A DNA stretch of 64,000 nucleotides from JAJDZL01 sp965221175 (GTDB taxonomy: Bacteria; Pseudomonadota; Gammaproteobacteria; Arenicellales; JAJDZL01): NCBI GenBank assembly GCA_965221175.1, contig OZ244867.1, forward strand, positions 1,488,001 to 1,552,000, read 5' to 3'. Shown here piece after piece: positions 9,315 to 18,180 of the stretch. Numbering within the stretch: the first letter of the stretch is position 1; the number at the start of each line of letters is the position of its first letter. The notes under the pieces are model-generated. The model had not been told where the DNA came from. It ran no database searches and worked only from the letters and a program-made list of their open reading frames with translations. The position numbers were made by a program, and so were the translations under genes.

Positions 9315-9602
9315 ATGAACATTTCAAAATCAGATATTGAAACCATTGCAACACTTGCCCAGCTTGATGTTGAAGATAGCGTGATAGATTCATTCGTTCA
9401 GGAAATGGCAGATATTCTGTCCATGATTCGTCAAATGCAAGAAACTGACACATCAGAAATCAAGCCAATGCCACATCCGCAGGATATTGAGCTAAGACTT
9501 AGAATGGACGAGATTACCGAACCTGATCAGCGCTCTGAACTGCAATTAATCGCTCCTGCTACAAAAAACGGATTATATCTAGTTCCGAAAGTACTTGATT
9601 GA
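9315..9602 (+). CDS. gatC: Asp-tRNA(Asn)/Glu-tRNA(Gln) amidotransferase subunit C
   Basis: A 95-residue GatC from the ATG at 9315; the frame is open from 9219, but the first 32 residues have no family resemblance and the chosen start matches normal GatC length. It has the family features IETIATLAQLDVED near the N-terminus, FVQEMADILSMIRQM in the middle and the C-terminal FLVPKV-like end (YLVPKVLD). GatC holds GatA and GatB together in the transamidosome. gatA and gatB follow in order. Confidence 0.92.
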   Translation: MNISKSDIETIATLAQLDVEDSVIDSFVQEMADILSMIRQMQETDTSEIKPMPHPQDIELRLRMDEITEPDQRSELQLIAPATKNGLYLVPKVLD

Positions 9603-9793
9603 GTGTATTTACCGAATACCCCATATCGCTGGCGATGCTTTCGGCACCGCACCGCTCAGATTTAAACTGAAATTCATACTTCCAATTGTATGATTATACT
9701 CTGTTCTCAGTCAGTAGTAATGAATTCAGGAAAGCTCGGCGACAACCGAAATCAGTCAGTGATTTTGCAAACCCAAAACAGTCCCGATTCTCC

Positions 9794-11266
9794 ATGGAAA
9801 GCCAGATGAGAAAGCTTGGACCTGAACTCGCACAAATCGCCCAGTCACTGCAAAATCGTGAAATTTCGAGTGTAGAACTGTGTAATGAGTATTTTCGGCG
9901 AATTAACAACAATCTTGAATTAAATGCATTCATCACTCTTGACCAGGAAGCGGCTGTAAATAAAGCTCAAAGAATTGACGAGGCGAGAATAAGCTCAGAC
10001 CTCGGGCCTCTAGCTGGCGTCCCAATTGCCCACAAAGACATTTTCTGCACCAAGGGGGTTCGCACCACCTGTGCCTCCAAAATTCTCGGCAATTTCGTGC
10101 CACCGTATGATGCGACCGTCGTCACGCGACTGAACGAGGCGAATGTCATCTCCCTAGGCAAGACGAACATGGATGAGTTCGCCATGGGTTCATCCAGCGA
10201 ACATTCCGAATATGATCCAGTCAAAAACCCATGGGACCTGTCGAGGGTGCCAGGCGGCAGTTCGGGCGGTTCGGCAGTTGCGGTTGCGGCTGGATTGGCT
10301 GCTGCCGCAACCGGAACCGATACAGGCGGGTCAGTTAGGCAACCCGCAGCAATGTGTGGAATTACAGGGGTCAAGCCAAGCTACGGGCGAGCCTCTCGTT
10401 TCGGAATGATTGCTTTCGCTTCTTCCTTGGACCAGGCCGGTGTGCTCACTCGAAGCGCGCAAGACGCTGCATTGTTGCTGGATGTAATTTGTGGTTTTGA
10501 CCCGAAAGACTCGACCTCCCTGGAGATTCCGCCGCCCGATTGCATAAAACATTTAGAAAAACCGCTTGAAAAGCTGACTATCGGTGTACCGGAAGAATAC
10601 TTTACTGCAGGACTTGATTCGTCGGTCGGTGAAATCGTTCAGCGGGCACTTTCCGAGTTCGAATCTCTCGGCGCTCGCCTGGTTGATCTGAATTTACCGA
10701 ACAGCAAGGCAGCCATCCCCTGCTACTATGTGATCGCACCGGCAGAAGCATCGTCAAATCTGTCTAGATTCGACGGTGTGCGTTATGGTTATCGCAGCAA
10801 ATCCGGCGAAGGTATTGCGGATATGTACCGTAAAACACGCGGCGAAGGATTTGGGGCGGAAGTGCATAGAAGAATCCTGATTGGTACTTATGTTCTTTCA
10901 CACGGCTACTACGATGCATACTATTTGCAAGCGCAGAAAATTCGCCGACTGATTTCCGAAGACTACAAAAGCGCTTTTGAGAAATGCGACTTGATCATGG
11001 GGCCGACGACACCCACCACAGCGTTCCCCATCGGCGAAAAAACATCCGATCCTGTACTGATGTACCTGAATGACATCTATACCGCCTCAGTCAATCTTGC
11101 TGGACTGCCTGCTCTTTCAATACCTGTCGGATTCGACCCGTCGGGATTGCCGGTTGGACTGCACGTCATTGCACCTTATTTGCAGGAAGCCTTTCTGCTT
11201 CGTGCCGCTCACCAGTATCAGAAAATTACCGATTATCACTTAAGAGCACCGGGGGACAATTTGTGA
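9794..11266 (+). CDS. gatA: Asp-tRNA(Asn)/Glu-tRNA(Gln) amidotransferase subunit A (amidase)
   Basis: About 490 residues from the ATG at 9794. The frame is open back to 9686, but that extension has no family similarity; an ATG at 9806 after GGAAAG is also possible. The amidase-signature triad is complete: Lys in GVPIAHKD (K81), cis-Ser in PGGSSGGSA (S156) and nucleophile Ser in TGTDTGGSVRQPA (S180). GatA releases ammonia from glutamine and passes it to GatB. The stop codon overlaps the GTG start of gatB by 4 bp, indicating translational coupling. Confidence 0.95.
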   Translation: MESQMRKLGPELAQIAQSLQNREISSVELCNEYFRRINNNLELNAFITLDQEAAVNKAQRIDEARISSDLGPLAGVPIAHKDIFCTKGVRTTCASKILGNFVPPYDATVVTRLNEANVISLGKTNMDEFAMGSSSEHSEYDPVKNPWDLSRVPGGSSGGSAVAVAAGLAAAATGTDTGGSVRQPAAMCGITGVKPSYGRASRFGMIAFASSLDQAGVLTRSAQDAALLLDVICGFDPKDSTSLEIPPPDCIKHLEKPLEKLTIGVPEEYFTAGLDSSVGEIVQRALSEFESLGARLVDLNLPNSKAAIPCYYVIAPAEASSNLSRFDGVRYGYRSKSGEGIADMYRKTRGEGFGAEVHRRILIGTYVLSHGYYDAYYLQAQKIRRLISEDYKSAFEKCDLIMGPTTPTTAFPIGEKTSDPVLMYLNDIYTASVNLAGLPALSIPVGFDPSGLPVGLHVIAPYLQEAFLLRAAHQYQKITDYHLRAPGDNL

Positions 11267-12705
11267 ATGACTGGGAATGTGTCATTGGACTGGAAGTGCA
11301 TATCCAACTGGCAACCAACAGCAAAATATTCTCGGGGGCTTCGACTGAGTTCGGCGCCGAGCCCAACGCACAAGCCTGTTTGATCGATGTGGCATTGCCT
11401 GGAGTGTTGCCAGTCTGTAATGCGGAAGCGGTGCGCATGGCGGTCAAATTTGGACTCGCGATTGGTGCAACGATCAATCGAAAGTCCATTTTTGCCCGAA
11501 AGAATTATTTCTATCCGGATTTGCCAAAAGGGTATCAGATTAGCCAATACGAAATACCGGTAGTAGTTGGCGGCTGTATTCAAACCTCGGTTGACGGCGA
11601 AATCCAAACTGTCGACATCACACGGGCACATTTGGAAGAAGATGCAGGAAAATCTTTACACGAGGAATTCTCGGACTCGACCGGAATCGATTTGAACAGA
11701 GCTGGGACGCCGTTGCTGGAAATTGTGTCTGAACCCGACATTCGCTCCGCAGCACAAGCAGCCGACTATATGCGCAAGCTGCACAGCCTGGTTACCTATC
11801 TGGAGATATGCGATGGAAATATGCAGGAAGGATCGCTTCGCTGTGATGCCAATGTGTCGATTCGCCCTCGTGGACAAACGAAGCTTGGAACTCGTACGGA
11901 ACTAAAAAACATCAACTCCTTTCGGTTCGTCGAAAAAGGAATCATCGCTGAAAGTAAACGTCAAATAGAAATTCTCGAAAACGGCGGCAGTATTGCTCAA
12001 GAGACGAGGTTGTACGATCCACAGAAGAACGTCACTCGTCCAATGCGAAGCAAGGAGGATGCACAGGATTATCGTTATTTCCCGGATCCGGATCTTCCAC
12101 CGCTGGTACTGTCAAAAGAGTTTATCAGCAGCGTGCAGAAAACGCTTCCGGAATTACCGCAGGAAAGAAAGCAGCGTTTCATTGGCCAACTGAAACTAAC
12201 GGAAACCGATGCCGCACAACTTACCCAGTCTCGGACTACAGCAGACTATTTTGAGGCAGCTCTCAAACAAGCGCCGGACAACCCTAAAGGCATTGCAAAC
12301 TGGATAAATGTCGAACTTGCCAGTTATTTGAACAAGTCCAATCTGAGAATTGACGAATCCAAAGTCGGTGCTGAAACTCTGGGTCAAATCGTCGCTCGAA
12401 TTGATCAAGGAATCATATCAGGGCGGGGCGGCAAGGAGCTCCTCGCTGCTCTTTGGGACCATCCGGGACGAAGCGTTGATGAAACCATAGAAACTCAAGG
12501 ATTGAAACAGTTGGACAGCATCGACAAAATTTCGGAATATATTGATCAGGTACTGCAGGATTACCCGGAACAGGTTCAGCAACTGCGTAGTGGCAATCAA
12601 AAACTGCTCGGCTTTTTTGTCGGCCAAATCATGAAACTGTCGCAAGGCAAGGCAAATCCAAAAACTGTAAGTCGAATTTTGCGAAATAAACTCGGATTAA
12701 TGTAG
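11263..12705 (+). CDS. gatB: Asp-tRNA(Asn)/Glu-tRNA(Gln) amidotransferase subunit B
   Basis: A 480-residue GatB beginning with GTG in a GTGA overlap with gatA. The opening ECVIGLEVHIQLATNSKIFS, the stretch YPDLPKGYQISQYE and the block MQEGSLRCDANVSIRPRG are diagnostic. The C-terminal YqeY-like tail domain ends normally with KTVSRILRNKLG. GatB activates mischarged Glu-tRNA(Gln) or Asp-tRNA(Asn) with ATP and amidates it. Together with the AspRS at 59415-61217, which has non-discriminating features, the likely main job is making Asn-tRNA(Asn). Confidence 0.96.
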   Translation: MNDWECVIGLEVHIQLATNSKIFSGASTEFGAEPNAQACLIDVALPGVLPVCNAEAVRMAVKFGLAIGATINRKSIFARKNYFYPDLPKGYQISQYEIPVVVGGCIQTSVDGEIQTVDITRAHLEEDAGKSLHEEFSDSTGIDLNRAGTPLLEIVSEPDIRSAAQAADYMRKLHSLVTYLEICDGNMQEGSLRCDANVSIRPRGQTKLGTRTELKNINSFRFVEKGIIAESKRQIEILENGGSIAQETRLYDPQKNVTRPMRSKEDAQDYRYFPDPDLPPLVLSKEFISSVQKTLPELPQERKQRFIGQLKLTETDAAQLTQSRTTADYFEAALKQAPDNPKGIANWINVELASYLNKSNLRIDESKVGAETLGQIVARIDQGIISGRGGKELLAALWDHPGRSVDETIETQGLKQLDSIDKISEYIDQVLQDYPEQVQQLRSGNQKLLGFFVGQIMKLSQGKANPKTVSRILRNKLGLM

Positions 12706-12754
12706 GTCATGTCATAAGATGGCTGTTTCCAAACATCTAGGAGAATGAACTGCT

Positions 12755-13711
12755 ATGAACAGTTATTCCGGTGATAGCGCCTTTACTGGAGAAAAAAACA
12801 ATTCTATCGGCTATGAATCCACCTATGCCGGTGCAATCAGCGCATTTCGGAGATCCTACTCAAAAGACGTCACCCAATCCGACCTCATCATAAGCGGTGT
12901 TCCCTACGATCTCGCTGTAACCAATCGACCGGGAGCCAGATTCGGACCGCGCGGCATCCGTGCGGCGTCCTCACAACTTGCATGGTTCGGATCAACCTGG
13001 CCTTGGAATTTCGACCCGTTCAGACAGCTGATCACGACAGACTACGGTGATTGTGATATCGACCATGGGTATCCTGATCAGGTTCCCGCACAGATTGAGG
13101 CGCATACCCGCCATCTGCTGTCGGGGGGAGCAAAGATTTTGACAATGGGAGGAGATCATTTCATCACCTACCCCATCCTGAAAGCGGTTAATGAAAAACA
13201 CGGACCGGTATCGCTCATCCACTTTGACGCACATTCAGACACATGGGCAGAAGACGATGAACGCATTGATCACGGCACAATGTTTTTTCATGCTGCTCGA
13301 CTCGGTCTGGTTGCACCAGAACGATCAGTGCAAATTGGATTGAGAACCTGGAATACGGATACTCATGGATTCAATATTATGGACGCCAATTTCGTACACA
13401 AAAATGGCATTGACGCGGTAGTTCAGGAAACGCTCGCCATTGTAGGTGACAATTGTGCATATCTGACTTTTGACATTGACTGCCTGGACCCGTCATTTGC
13501 CCCGGGAACGGGAACGCCGGTGTGCGGCGGACTTTCAACTTGGCAGGCACAGAGCATTATTCGAGGTTTAGTCGATATCGACTTTGTAGGTATGGATCTT
13601 GTTGAAGTTGCGCCTGCCTATGATATTGGGGAAATCACTGCATTGGCTGGAGCAAGTTTGATGATGGATTTCATCTGCCAACTAGCCCAACGCCGAAGAC
13701 AAAACTTGTAA
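12755..13711 (+). CDS. speB: Agmatinase (ureohydrolase family)
   Basis: A 318-residue ureohydrolase. The binuclear manganese ligands are H135 in MGGDHF, D158/H160/D162 in HFDAHSDTW, and D240/D242 in TFDIDCLDPSFAPGTGTP. The N-terminal RPGARFGPRGIR is typical of agmatinases, which hydrolyse agmatine to putrescine and urea. The ATG has an AGGAG eleven bases upstream. Guanidinobutyrase or another guanidino hydrolase cannot be excluded from sequence alone. It lies 49 bp after gatB, but the functions are unrelated. Confidence 0.85.
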   Translation: MNSYSGDSAFTGEKNNSIGYESTYAGAISAFRRSYSKDVTQSDLIISGVPYDLAVTNRPGARFGPRGIRAASSQLAWFGSTWPWNFDPFRQLITTDYGDCDIDHGYPDQVPAQIEAHTRHLLSGGAKILTMGGDHFITYPILKAVNEKHGPVSLIHFDAHSDTWAEDDERIDHGTMFFHAARLGLVAPERSVQIGLRTWNTDTHGFNIMDANFVHKNGIDAVVQETLAIVGDNCAYLTFDIDCLDPSFAPGTGTPVCGGLSTWQAQSIIRGLVDIDFVGMDLVEVAPAYDIGEITALAGASLMMDFICQLAQRRRQNL

Positions 13712-13786
13712 TGTGCAAAGTGTCATTCTGTTAGAGGTGTACAGTGAATTTAGACTGGAGCTGACGCAGAATTTCAGTTAAACTAG

Positions 13787-13815
13787 TTGCTACTGTTTAG
13801 GACACACAGTAGACT
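13787..13815 (+). promoter_or_regulatory. Candidate promoter of tRNA-Arg
   Basis: TTGCTA at 13787-13792 and TAGACT at 13810-13815 are separated by 17 bases, each matching four of six consensus positions. The expected start point is just before the tRNA 5' end at 13825. It is a weak match supported by position. Confidence 0.35.
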
Positions 13816-13824
13816 TTCAATTAA

Positions 13825-13901
13825 GCGCCCGTAGCTCAGCTGGATAGAGTACCAGGCTTCGAACCTGGTTGTCGGGGGTTCGAATCCCTCCGGGCGTGCC
13901 A
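13825..13901 (+). tRNA. tRNA-Arg (anticodon UCG)
   Basis: A 77-base cloverleaf with encoded CCA. Acceptor GCGCCCG pairs with CGGGCGT (one G-U), the D arm contains AGCTGGAT, the anticodon stem is CCAGG/CCTGG around loop CTTCGAA giving anticodon TCG, and the T arm holds GGTTCGAAT. It reads CGA codons. It converges with the tRNA-Leu gene 96 bp downstream. Confidence 0.95.
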
Positions 13902-13997
13902 CTTTCATGTTCCATCCGTTTGGTGTGGAATTTGTTCTGGCAACCGCTGAGAATTGGCATTCCGGTCAATGAATTTTTGGTCATACCAGTATATGGC

Positions 13998-14084
13998 TGG
14001 TGCCGAGGAGAGGACTTGAACCTCCACGGGGTTGCCCCCACTAGCACCTGAAGCTAGCGCGTCTGCCAATTTCGCCACCTCGGC
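13998..14084 (-). tRNA. tRNA-Leu (anticodon CAG)
   Basis: An 87-base class II tRNA on the minus strand with encoded CCA at 13998-14000. The acceptor stem is GCCGAGG/CCTCGGC, the anticodon stem CTAGC/GCTAG surrounds loop TTCAGGT giving CAG, and a long variable arm (GGGGGCAACCCC region) follows. It reads CUG codons. Confidence 0.95.
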
Positions 14085-14469
14085 TCAATAAACCGAAAAT
14101 TTATATTCCACACAGTTGAGCAGGCTATCGCCATAACCTAGAATTTCCGAATTTGGATAACCTCGACTGTATTGCTACCCTGAGAAAAGTTCAACTGGCT
14201 GTGGCTTTCAAATAATTATAAATTGTTCATGTGCAAACGTTGCCTGGAATAATTGGCTTGACGAAAAACTTTCTGTCGACATGCTGTCTTGATAATCTCT
14301 ACAAATTTTGTGAGAAACCGCGTTCAGCTGGCCAATTTCAACAATTCCAAAAAACAATATATTTTGAATATTTATATTCTATAATTGGACGTTAAAAATT
14401 CCTCCTAGTAGGAGGATCGTTTCAGTCGGAATACTTCGATTGTAAATTTATGAGAGAGGGGTAGTTAAA
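14085..14469. other. Intergenic region upstream of the symporter
   Basis: About 385 AT-rich bases with no credible gene. A TATAAT at 14380-14385 could be a -10 box for the symporter, but no -35 box is correctly spaced. The only other clear structure is the perfect hairpin at 14400-14416. The Shine-Dalgarno GAGAGGGG of the symporter is at 14454-14461. The left part also carries whatever promoter serves the minus-strand tRNA-Leu, which I could not identify. Confidence 0.5.
14400..14416 (+). promoter_or_regulatory. Perfect 7-bp hairpin in the symporter leader
   Basis: TCCTCCT and AGGAGGA pair perfectly around the three-base loop AGT. The right arm is a consensus Shine-Dalgarno sequence and the left arm its complement, but no start codon lies close downstream. 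It sits about 54 bases before the TTG start, after a possible -10 box at 14380. Function unknown; a leader RNA hairpin or protein-binding palindrome are both possible. Confidence 0.5.
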
Positions 14470-16419
14470 TTGGATGCTAAGATAGTTTGGTTATTTGTAT
14501 TTGTAGTTCTTTACTGGGCCTACTGTATTTACTGGGGAGTTAGAGGTGCGATGACTGCACATACGGCAAGTGATTACTTCATTGCCGGTCGTCGTTTGTC
14601 TCTGTGGGTATTCGTACTTGCTGCAACTGCCACATCTTTTTCGGGTTGGACTTTTATGGGACACCCCGGCCTGTTATATCGTGATGGATTTCAGTACGCT
14701 TACGCGTCTTTCTATGCGGTAACAATTCCGTTTACCGGAGTCCTATTTCTGAAACGTCAGTGGATGCTGGGTAAACGCTTCGGATTTGTTACGCCTGGCG
14801 AGATGTTATCCCATTATTTTAAATCCGACTTTATTCGAGTTCTAGTTGTACTAGTGGCACTGTGTTTTTCAATTCCATATCTCGGTATTCAATTACGCGC
14901 CTCTGGATTTCTGTTCAATGTGCTGACTGACGGTGCACTGGGCATTAATGTTGGAATGTGGCTTCTTTCTGCGATCGTGTTTATCTACGTCGCATCAGGC
15001 GGATTAAGGGCTGTGGCTTATGTGGATACTTTGCAATGCGTTCTGTTGGCGCTCGGTATAGTCGTCATCGGAATCATTACTCTGAATCTGGTAGGCGGCT
15101 GGACTGCATTGAATGAAGGTATCGCAAACCTAGCTGCAATCGATACGAAGCGAACGCCCGATGGCTTTAGTCACTACATTGCCATACCTGGAGTCATTCA
15201 ATGGGTTTCAAATGGCCCCTCAGCTGTTGGCGGAGCTTGGACCGGCATTATGATTTTGAGCTACATGTTCGCACTCATGGGCATTCAGTCCTCACCGGCG
15301 TTTTCCATGTGGGCATTCTCCAACCACTCTCCGAAGCCATTTGCACCTCAGCAGGTATGGGCTTCTTCTCTTGGAATTGGTTTTATCCTGTTCTTCTTCA
15401 CTGCAATGCAGGGAATGGGCGGGCATATGATTGGAGCCGATCTAGCATATCTAGCAGCATATCCTGATGCAGTAAATAACGCACTAGGACAAGGACTAGA
15501 AGGCAAGGACCTGATGCAGTCAGCCGGTAAACAAGGGATGCTTGTTCCACAGTTGATCCACGTGATGCAAGATGTAGCGCCCTGGCTGGTGGGACTGCTG
15601 TCAGTCTGTGCTCTAGCGGCCATGCAGTCAACTGGTGCGGCATATATGTCGACTGCCGGTGCGATGCTGACCCGTGACCTGTTGAAGCATTTCATCATGC
15701 CAAATGTCTCGCACACACAGCAAAAGCTGTTCGGACGAATCGGCGTTGGACTCATCGTACTCGCCGCTCTGGTCGTTGCAACGACCTCCACAGACGCTCT
15801 GGTTCTTCTTGGAGGACTGGCAGTAGCATTTGGATTTCAGATGTGGCCCGCCTTGCTGGCTGTCTGTTACTTTCCATGGCTGACAAGAGCGGGAATTACG
15901 ATAGGATTAGCGGTCGGTTTAATTGTTGTCGTATGCACGGAAACAGTTGGCCAAAATCTAGGCATTACCGCTTGGGGAAGATGGCCACTGACGATACATT
16001 CTGCCGGTTGGGGAATCATATTCAACCTTGGAATTGCGGTCCTCATTTCTGCAGTTACTCAGAGCAAAGCAGAATATGAGCACAAGATGAAATACCACAG
16101 TTTCCTTGCTGAGCATGCTTCACTGCCGGAATCCAAACGAGGAATGATTCCTCTGGCGTGGATCATCACGCTGGTTTGGTTCTTCTTTGGAATTGGCCCT
16201 GGTGCCGTGATCGGCAACCAGATTTTCGGAAACCCGAATGATGCTGCAACCTGGATATTCGGAATGCCGTCCATCTGGGCATGGCAGATTTTGTGGTGGG
16301 CTCTTGGAGTATTCATGATGTGGTTTCTTGCTTACAAGATGCAAATGTCTACCCTGCAAGATACCGAAATCGAAGTGCTTCAAGAAGATATCGGAGACAC
16401 TCAGGAAACAAGTGCCTGA
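14470..16419 (+). CDS. Sodium:solute symporter family protein (SSS)
   Basis: A 649-residue membrane protein with about 13 membrane segments. The N-terminal SDYFIAGRRLSLWVFVLAA is the SSS-family opening, followed by TATSFSGWTFMGHPGLLY, the region TPGEMLSHYF, and the later STAGAMLTRDLL that contains the conserved small residues of the sodium site region. The start is TTG with GAGAGGGG eight bases upstream; no in-frame ATG is near. SSS proteins carry acetate, proline, sugars, vitamins or other solutes with sodium; the substrate cannot be assigned. It ends at a strong intrinsic terminator and seems monocistronic. Confidence 0.88.
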   Translation: MDAKIVWLFVFVVLYWAYCIYWGVRGAMTAHTASDYFIAGRRLSLWVFVLAATATSFSGWTFMGHPGLLYRDGFQYAYASFYAVTIPFTGVLFLKRQWMLGKRFGFVTPGEMLSHYFKSDFIRVLVVLVALCFSIPYLGIQLRASGFLFNVLTDGALGINVGMWLLSAIVFIYVASGGLRAVAYVDTLQCVLLALGIVVIGIITLNLVGGWTALNEGIANLAAIDTKRTPDGFSHYIAIPGVIQWVSNGPSAVGGAWTGIMILSYMFALMGIQSSPAFSMWAFSNHSPKPFAPQQVWASSLGIGFILFFFTAMQGMGGHMIGADLAYLAAYPDAVNNALGQGLEGKDLMQSAGKQGMLVPQLIHVMQDVAPWLVGLLSVCALAAMQSTGAAYMSTAGAMLTRDLLKHFIMPNVSHTQQKLFGRIGVGLIVLAALVVATTSTDALVLLGGLAVAFGFQMWPALLAVCYFPWLTRAGITIGLAVGLIVVVCTETVGQNLGITAWGRWPLTIHSAGWGIIFNLGIAVLISAVTQSKAEYEHKMKYHSFLAEHASLPESKRGMIPLAWIITLVWFFFGIGPGAVIGNQIFGNPNDAATWIFGMPSIWAWQILWWALGVFMMWFLAYKMQMSTLQDTEIEVLQEDIGDTQETSA

Positions 16420-16434
16420 CAAGCATTCATGCTT

Positions 16435-16466
16435 TAAAAAAGGGAGGGGCAACCCTCCCTTTTTTA
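16435..16466 (+). terminator. Rho-independent terminator after the symporter
   Basis: AGGGAGGG (16441-16448) pairs with CCCTCCCT (16453-16460) around the stable GCAA tetraloop, extended by A and T tracts on either side. The U tract is six bases. Textbook intrinsic terminator, possibly usable in both directions. Confidence 0.93.
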
Positions 16467-16514
16467 TAATCTGTGAATGTTCGATATATCTATTCCGCAG
16501 CAACTGACGCAAAC

Positions 16515-16742
16515 ATGTCACAACTTACAAATTACTGGCTCTGGGTAATTGCGTTAACTCTCGCCTTGCTTTATCCTGTCGGACAACTGATTTGGGTGAT
16601 AAGCGTCAGGAGATTACAGAAGAAATTGCAGAAAAAACTAGAATCAGAAGAACTTCAAGGACAGAAAACACGAGCTTACATTATTGCTGTCGTAGTCTGC
16701 CTAGCATTTTCTTTGCTTTTTAACTATCGCATCTTGAATTGA
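16515..16742 (+). CDS. Small two-helix membrane protein, unknown function
   Basis: A 75-residue protein from the ATG at 16515; the frame is open to a GTG at 16473 just after the terminator. Two hydrophobic segments at about 7-28 and 53-69 flank a basic, Lys/Gln-rich hairpin region (RRLQKKLQKKLESEEL). I do not recognise the family. It begins 48 bp after the symporter terminator, so it is probably not transcribed with it, and its stop is 10 bp before the TPR gene, with which it probably forms an operon. Confidence 0.6.
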   Translation: MSQLTNYWLWVIALTLALLYPVGQLIWVISVRRLQKKLQKKLESEELQGQKTRAYIIAVVVCLAFSLLFNYRILN

Positions 16743-16752
16743 TGTCGGCGCT

Positions 16753-17331
16753 TTGGACCCGCGTCTTTATCAGTTTCTGAAATACACCGCTATCATAATG
16801 GCCGTCGGCTGGCTCGGCTGGGGCATCTATGACAGCTTTTTTCAACACCGTAATCCTGGTGACTCCTTCTATCACGCTGCAAACCGACTGTTTGAGGACG
16901 AGGCCTACGATCGCGCCCTGGAATCGTACGACCTTGCACTTACTGAAGACCCCGCTCATATTCATGCAATGCGTGGAAAAGCCCGAACAGTGATGCAGCT
17001 GGATCAACACAATGAGGCGCTGGCTATATTCAATGAAGCAATAGCGCTGGAACCCAATTTCGGGGGAACCTATGCCAACCGAGGCATTCTTTATGACCGT
17101 ATGGGGCAGTATGAACTTGCTTTGAATGACTACCTAAAAGCTCTGCAACTGGACCCAGAAATCTCGGAAGGCCCTCACTGGCTAACCCGATTTCTTCGTA
17201 AACAGGCGGATAAGCCACCAAGCATTGCAGATCGGGCCGGTCACATCTTGCGTGAACTTGAGAAGCCGGAATCCGAGCGCTTGCTAAATGTCCCTGGAAT
17301 TGATCAGCAACAAAGAAGTTACAAAAAATAA
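16753..17331 (+). CDS. Membrane-anchored TPR-repeat protein
   Basis: A 192-residue protein starting at TTG (no ATG nearby; an internal ATG at 16798 would remove part of the membrane helix). It has one N-terminal membrane segment at about 9-30 and then three consecutive tetratricopeptide repeats at about 36-69, 70-103 and 104-137 with the usual spacing of Ala, Gly, Tyr and Pro. TPR arrays bind partner proteins; its partner is unknown. It is 10 bp after the small membrane protein gene. Confidence 0.75.
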   Translation: MDPRLYQFLKYTAIIMAVGWLGWGIYDSFFQHRNPGDSFYHAANRLFEDEAYDRALESYDLALTEDPAHIHAMRGKARTVMQLDQHNEALAIFNEAIALEPNFGGTYANRGILYDRMGQYELALNDYLKALQLDPEISEGPHWLTRFLRKQADKPPSIADRAGHILRELEKPESERLLNVPGIDQQQRSYKK

Positions 17332-17348
17332 TATTGCTTTATTTTTTT

Positions 17349-17924
17349 TCAATTAATCCAAACCTGCAATACAAAAATTTGAAACGCTACGTATCCCATC
17401 CCTATTACAACGGTCACTAATTTCTCCATTGTTCCTGGATGACGCATCCACAGCCAGACCAGACCAACTGCCACCAAAACAATCTGAATCATCTTCATTA
17501 GATCGCCATGAAATCGGGGGTCCCAGTAAGATACTGGGCTAACGAAGCGCCAGTCCGAAAAGGGAAACAAATGGCGATGCGCATCGTCATGATGAAGTGG
17601 TAAATCAAACAAGATGTGCAACAGCATTCCAATCATGATGACAGAGAGCCATTTCAGCCGAAACAGTACAGAAATCAAAAGTACTGTGGCAATAATCGGA
17701 ATTGAATTGAAACAGTCAATGAAGTTCTGCCAGCTTGGAAGGAAATATCGAGAATCCCAGATTACCGCTTCAGAATTGCCGATAACCAGTGATTCCCAAG
17801 CGTAGAAAAAAACGATCGGCAAGTCAGGGAGCGCAGCGCCAAAAATGATAGCTGCAAATATTCGAGGCTGCGAAGGGCGGCTCTGAACTACAAGATTGCA
17901 GACAATATGTGCGCCTGTATCCAC
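17349..17924 (-). CDS. Uncharacterised integral membrane protein with conserved DDAHRH motif
   Basis: A 191-residue protein with about four or five membrane segments and a GTG start. Conserved-looking polar blocks lie between helices: ALPDLPIVF near 32, HILFDLPLHHDDAHRHLFPF around 105-125 and SPVSYWDPRFHGD. The clustered His and Asp residues resemble membrane-embedded metal-dependent hydrolases of the YdjM/DUF457 kind, but this is only an impression. It is last in a minus-strand group of three small membrane-protein genes. Confidence 0.65.
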   Translation of the reverse strand: MDTGAHIVCNLVVQSRPSQPRIFAAIIFGAALPDLPIVFFYAWESLVIGNSEAVIWDSRYFLPSWQNFIDCFNSIPIIATVLLISVLFRLKWLSVIMIGMLLHILFDLPLHHDDAHRHLFPFSDWRFVSPVSYWDPRFHGDLMKMIQIVLVAVGLVWLWMRHPGTMEKLVTVVIGMGYVAFQIFVLQVWIN

Positions 17925-17993
17925 AACTCGAATTGGATTATTGGAAATTCACTTGATTTCAGTGATGAGAAATCAAGCAGTGTCCGTCACGAA

Positions 17994-18158
17994 TCAGTTC
18001 CACACTTCCAAGACATCTACAAACAATACCCGAAAGAAAAATAGCAGTGCAATGCAACCAAATAGAAGACGAACAGTATCTCTTTCGCCTTCTTTATTAC
18101 GATATGTAAGTGCGTGATATGCTACTACTGCCGTAACAATCAGAAAAATTATGTCCAT
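17994..18158 (-). CDS. Putative 54-residue membrane microprotein
   Basis: Read from an ATG at 18158 to TGA at 17994-17996. The predicted peptide has two hydrophobic helices: residues about 2-15 (DIIFLIVTAVVAYHAL) and about 32-50 (FGCIALLFFFRVLFV), separated by a charged loop YRNKEGERDTVRL. It begins 22 bp after the stop of the upstream gene and ends 69 bp before the next, all on the same strand. No clear Shine-Dalgarno precedes it. The hydrophobic pattern and operon position support it, but the short length leaves doubt. Confidence 0.5.
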   Translation of the reverse strand: MDIIFLIVTAVVAYHALTYRNKEGERDTVRLLFGCIALLFFFRVLFVDVLEVWN

Positions 18159-18180
18159 TCAGATTGACTGGTTCGCTAAT

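Noticed and set aside
13817..14051. Short open frames across the tRNA pair
   Set aside because: They are explained by tRNA-Arg and tRNA-Leu.
13825..14084. tRNA genes as an integration site of a genomic island
   Set aside because: No integrase, no duplicated tRNA 3' end and no island-like genes beside them were seen.
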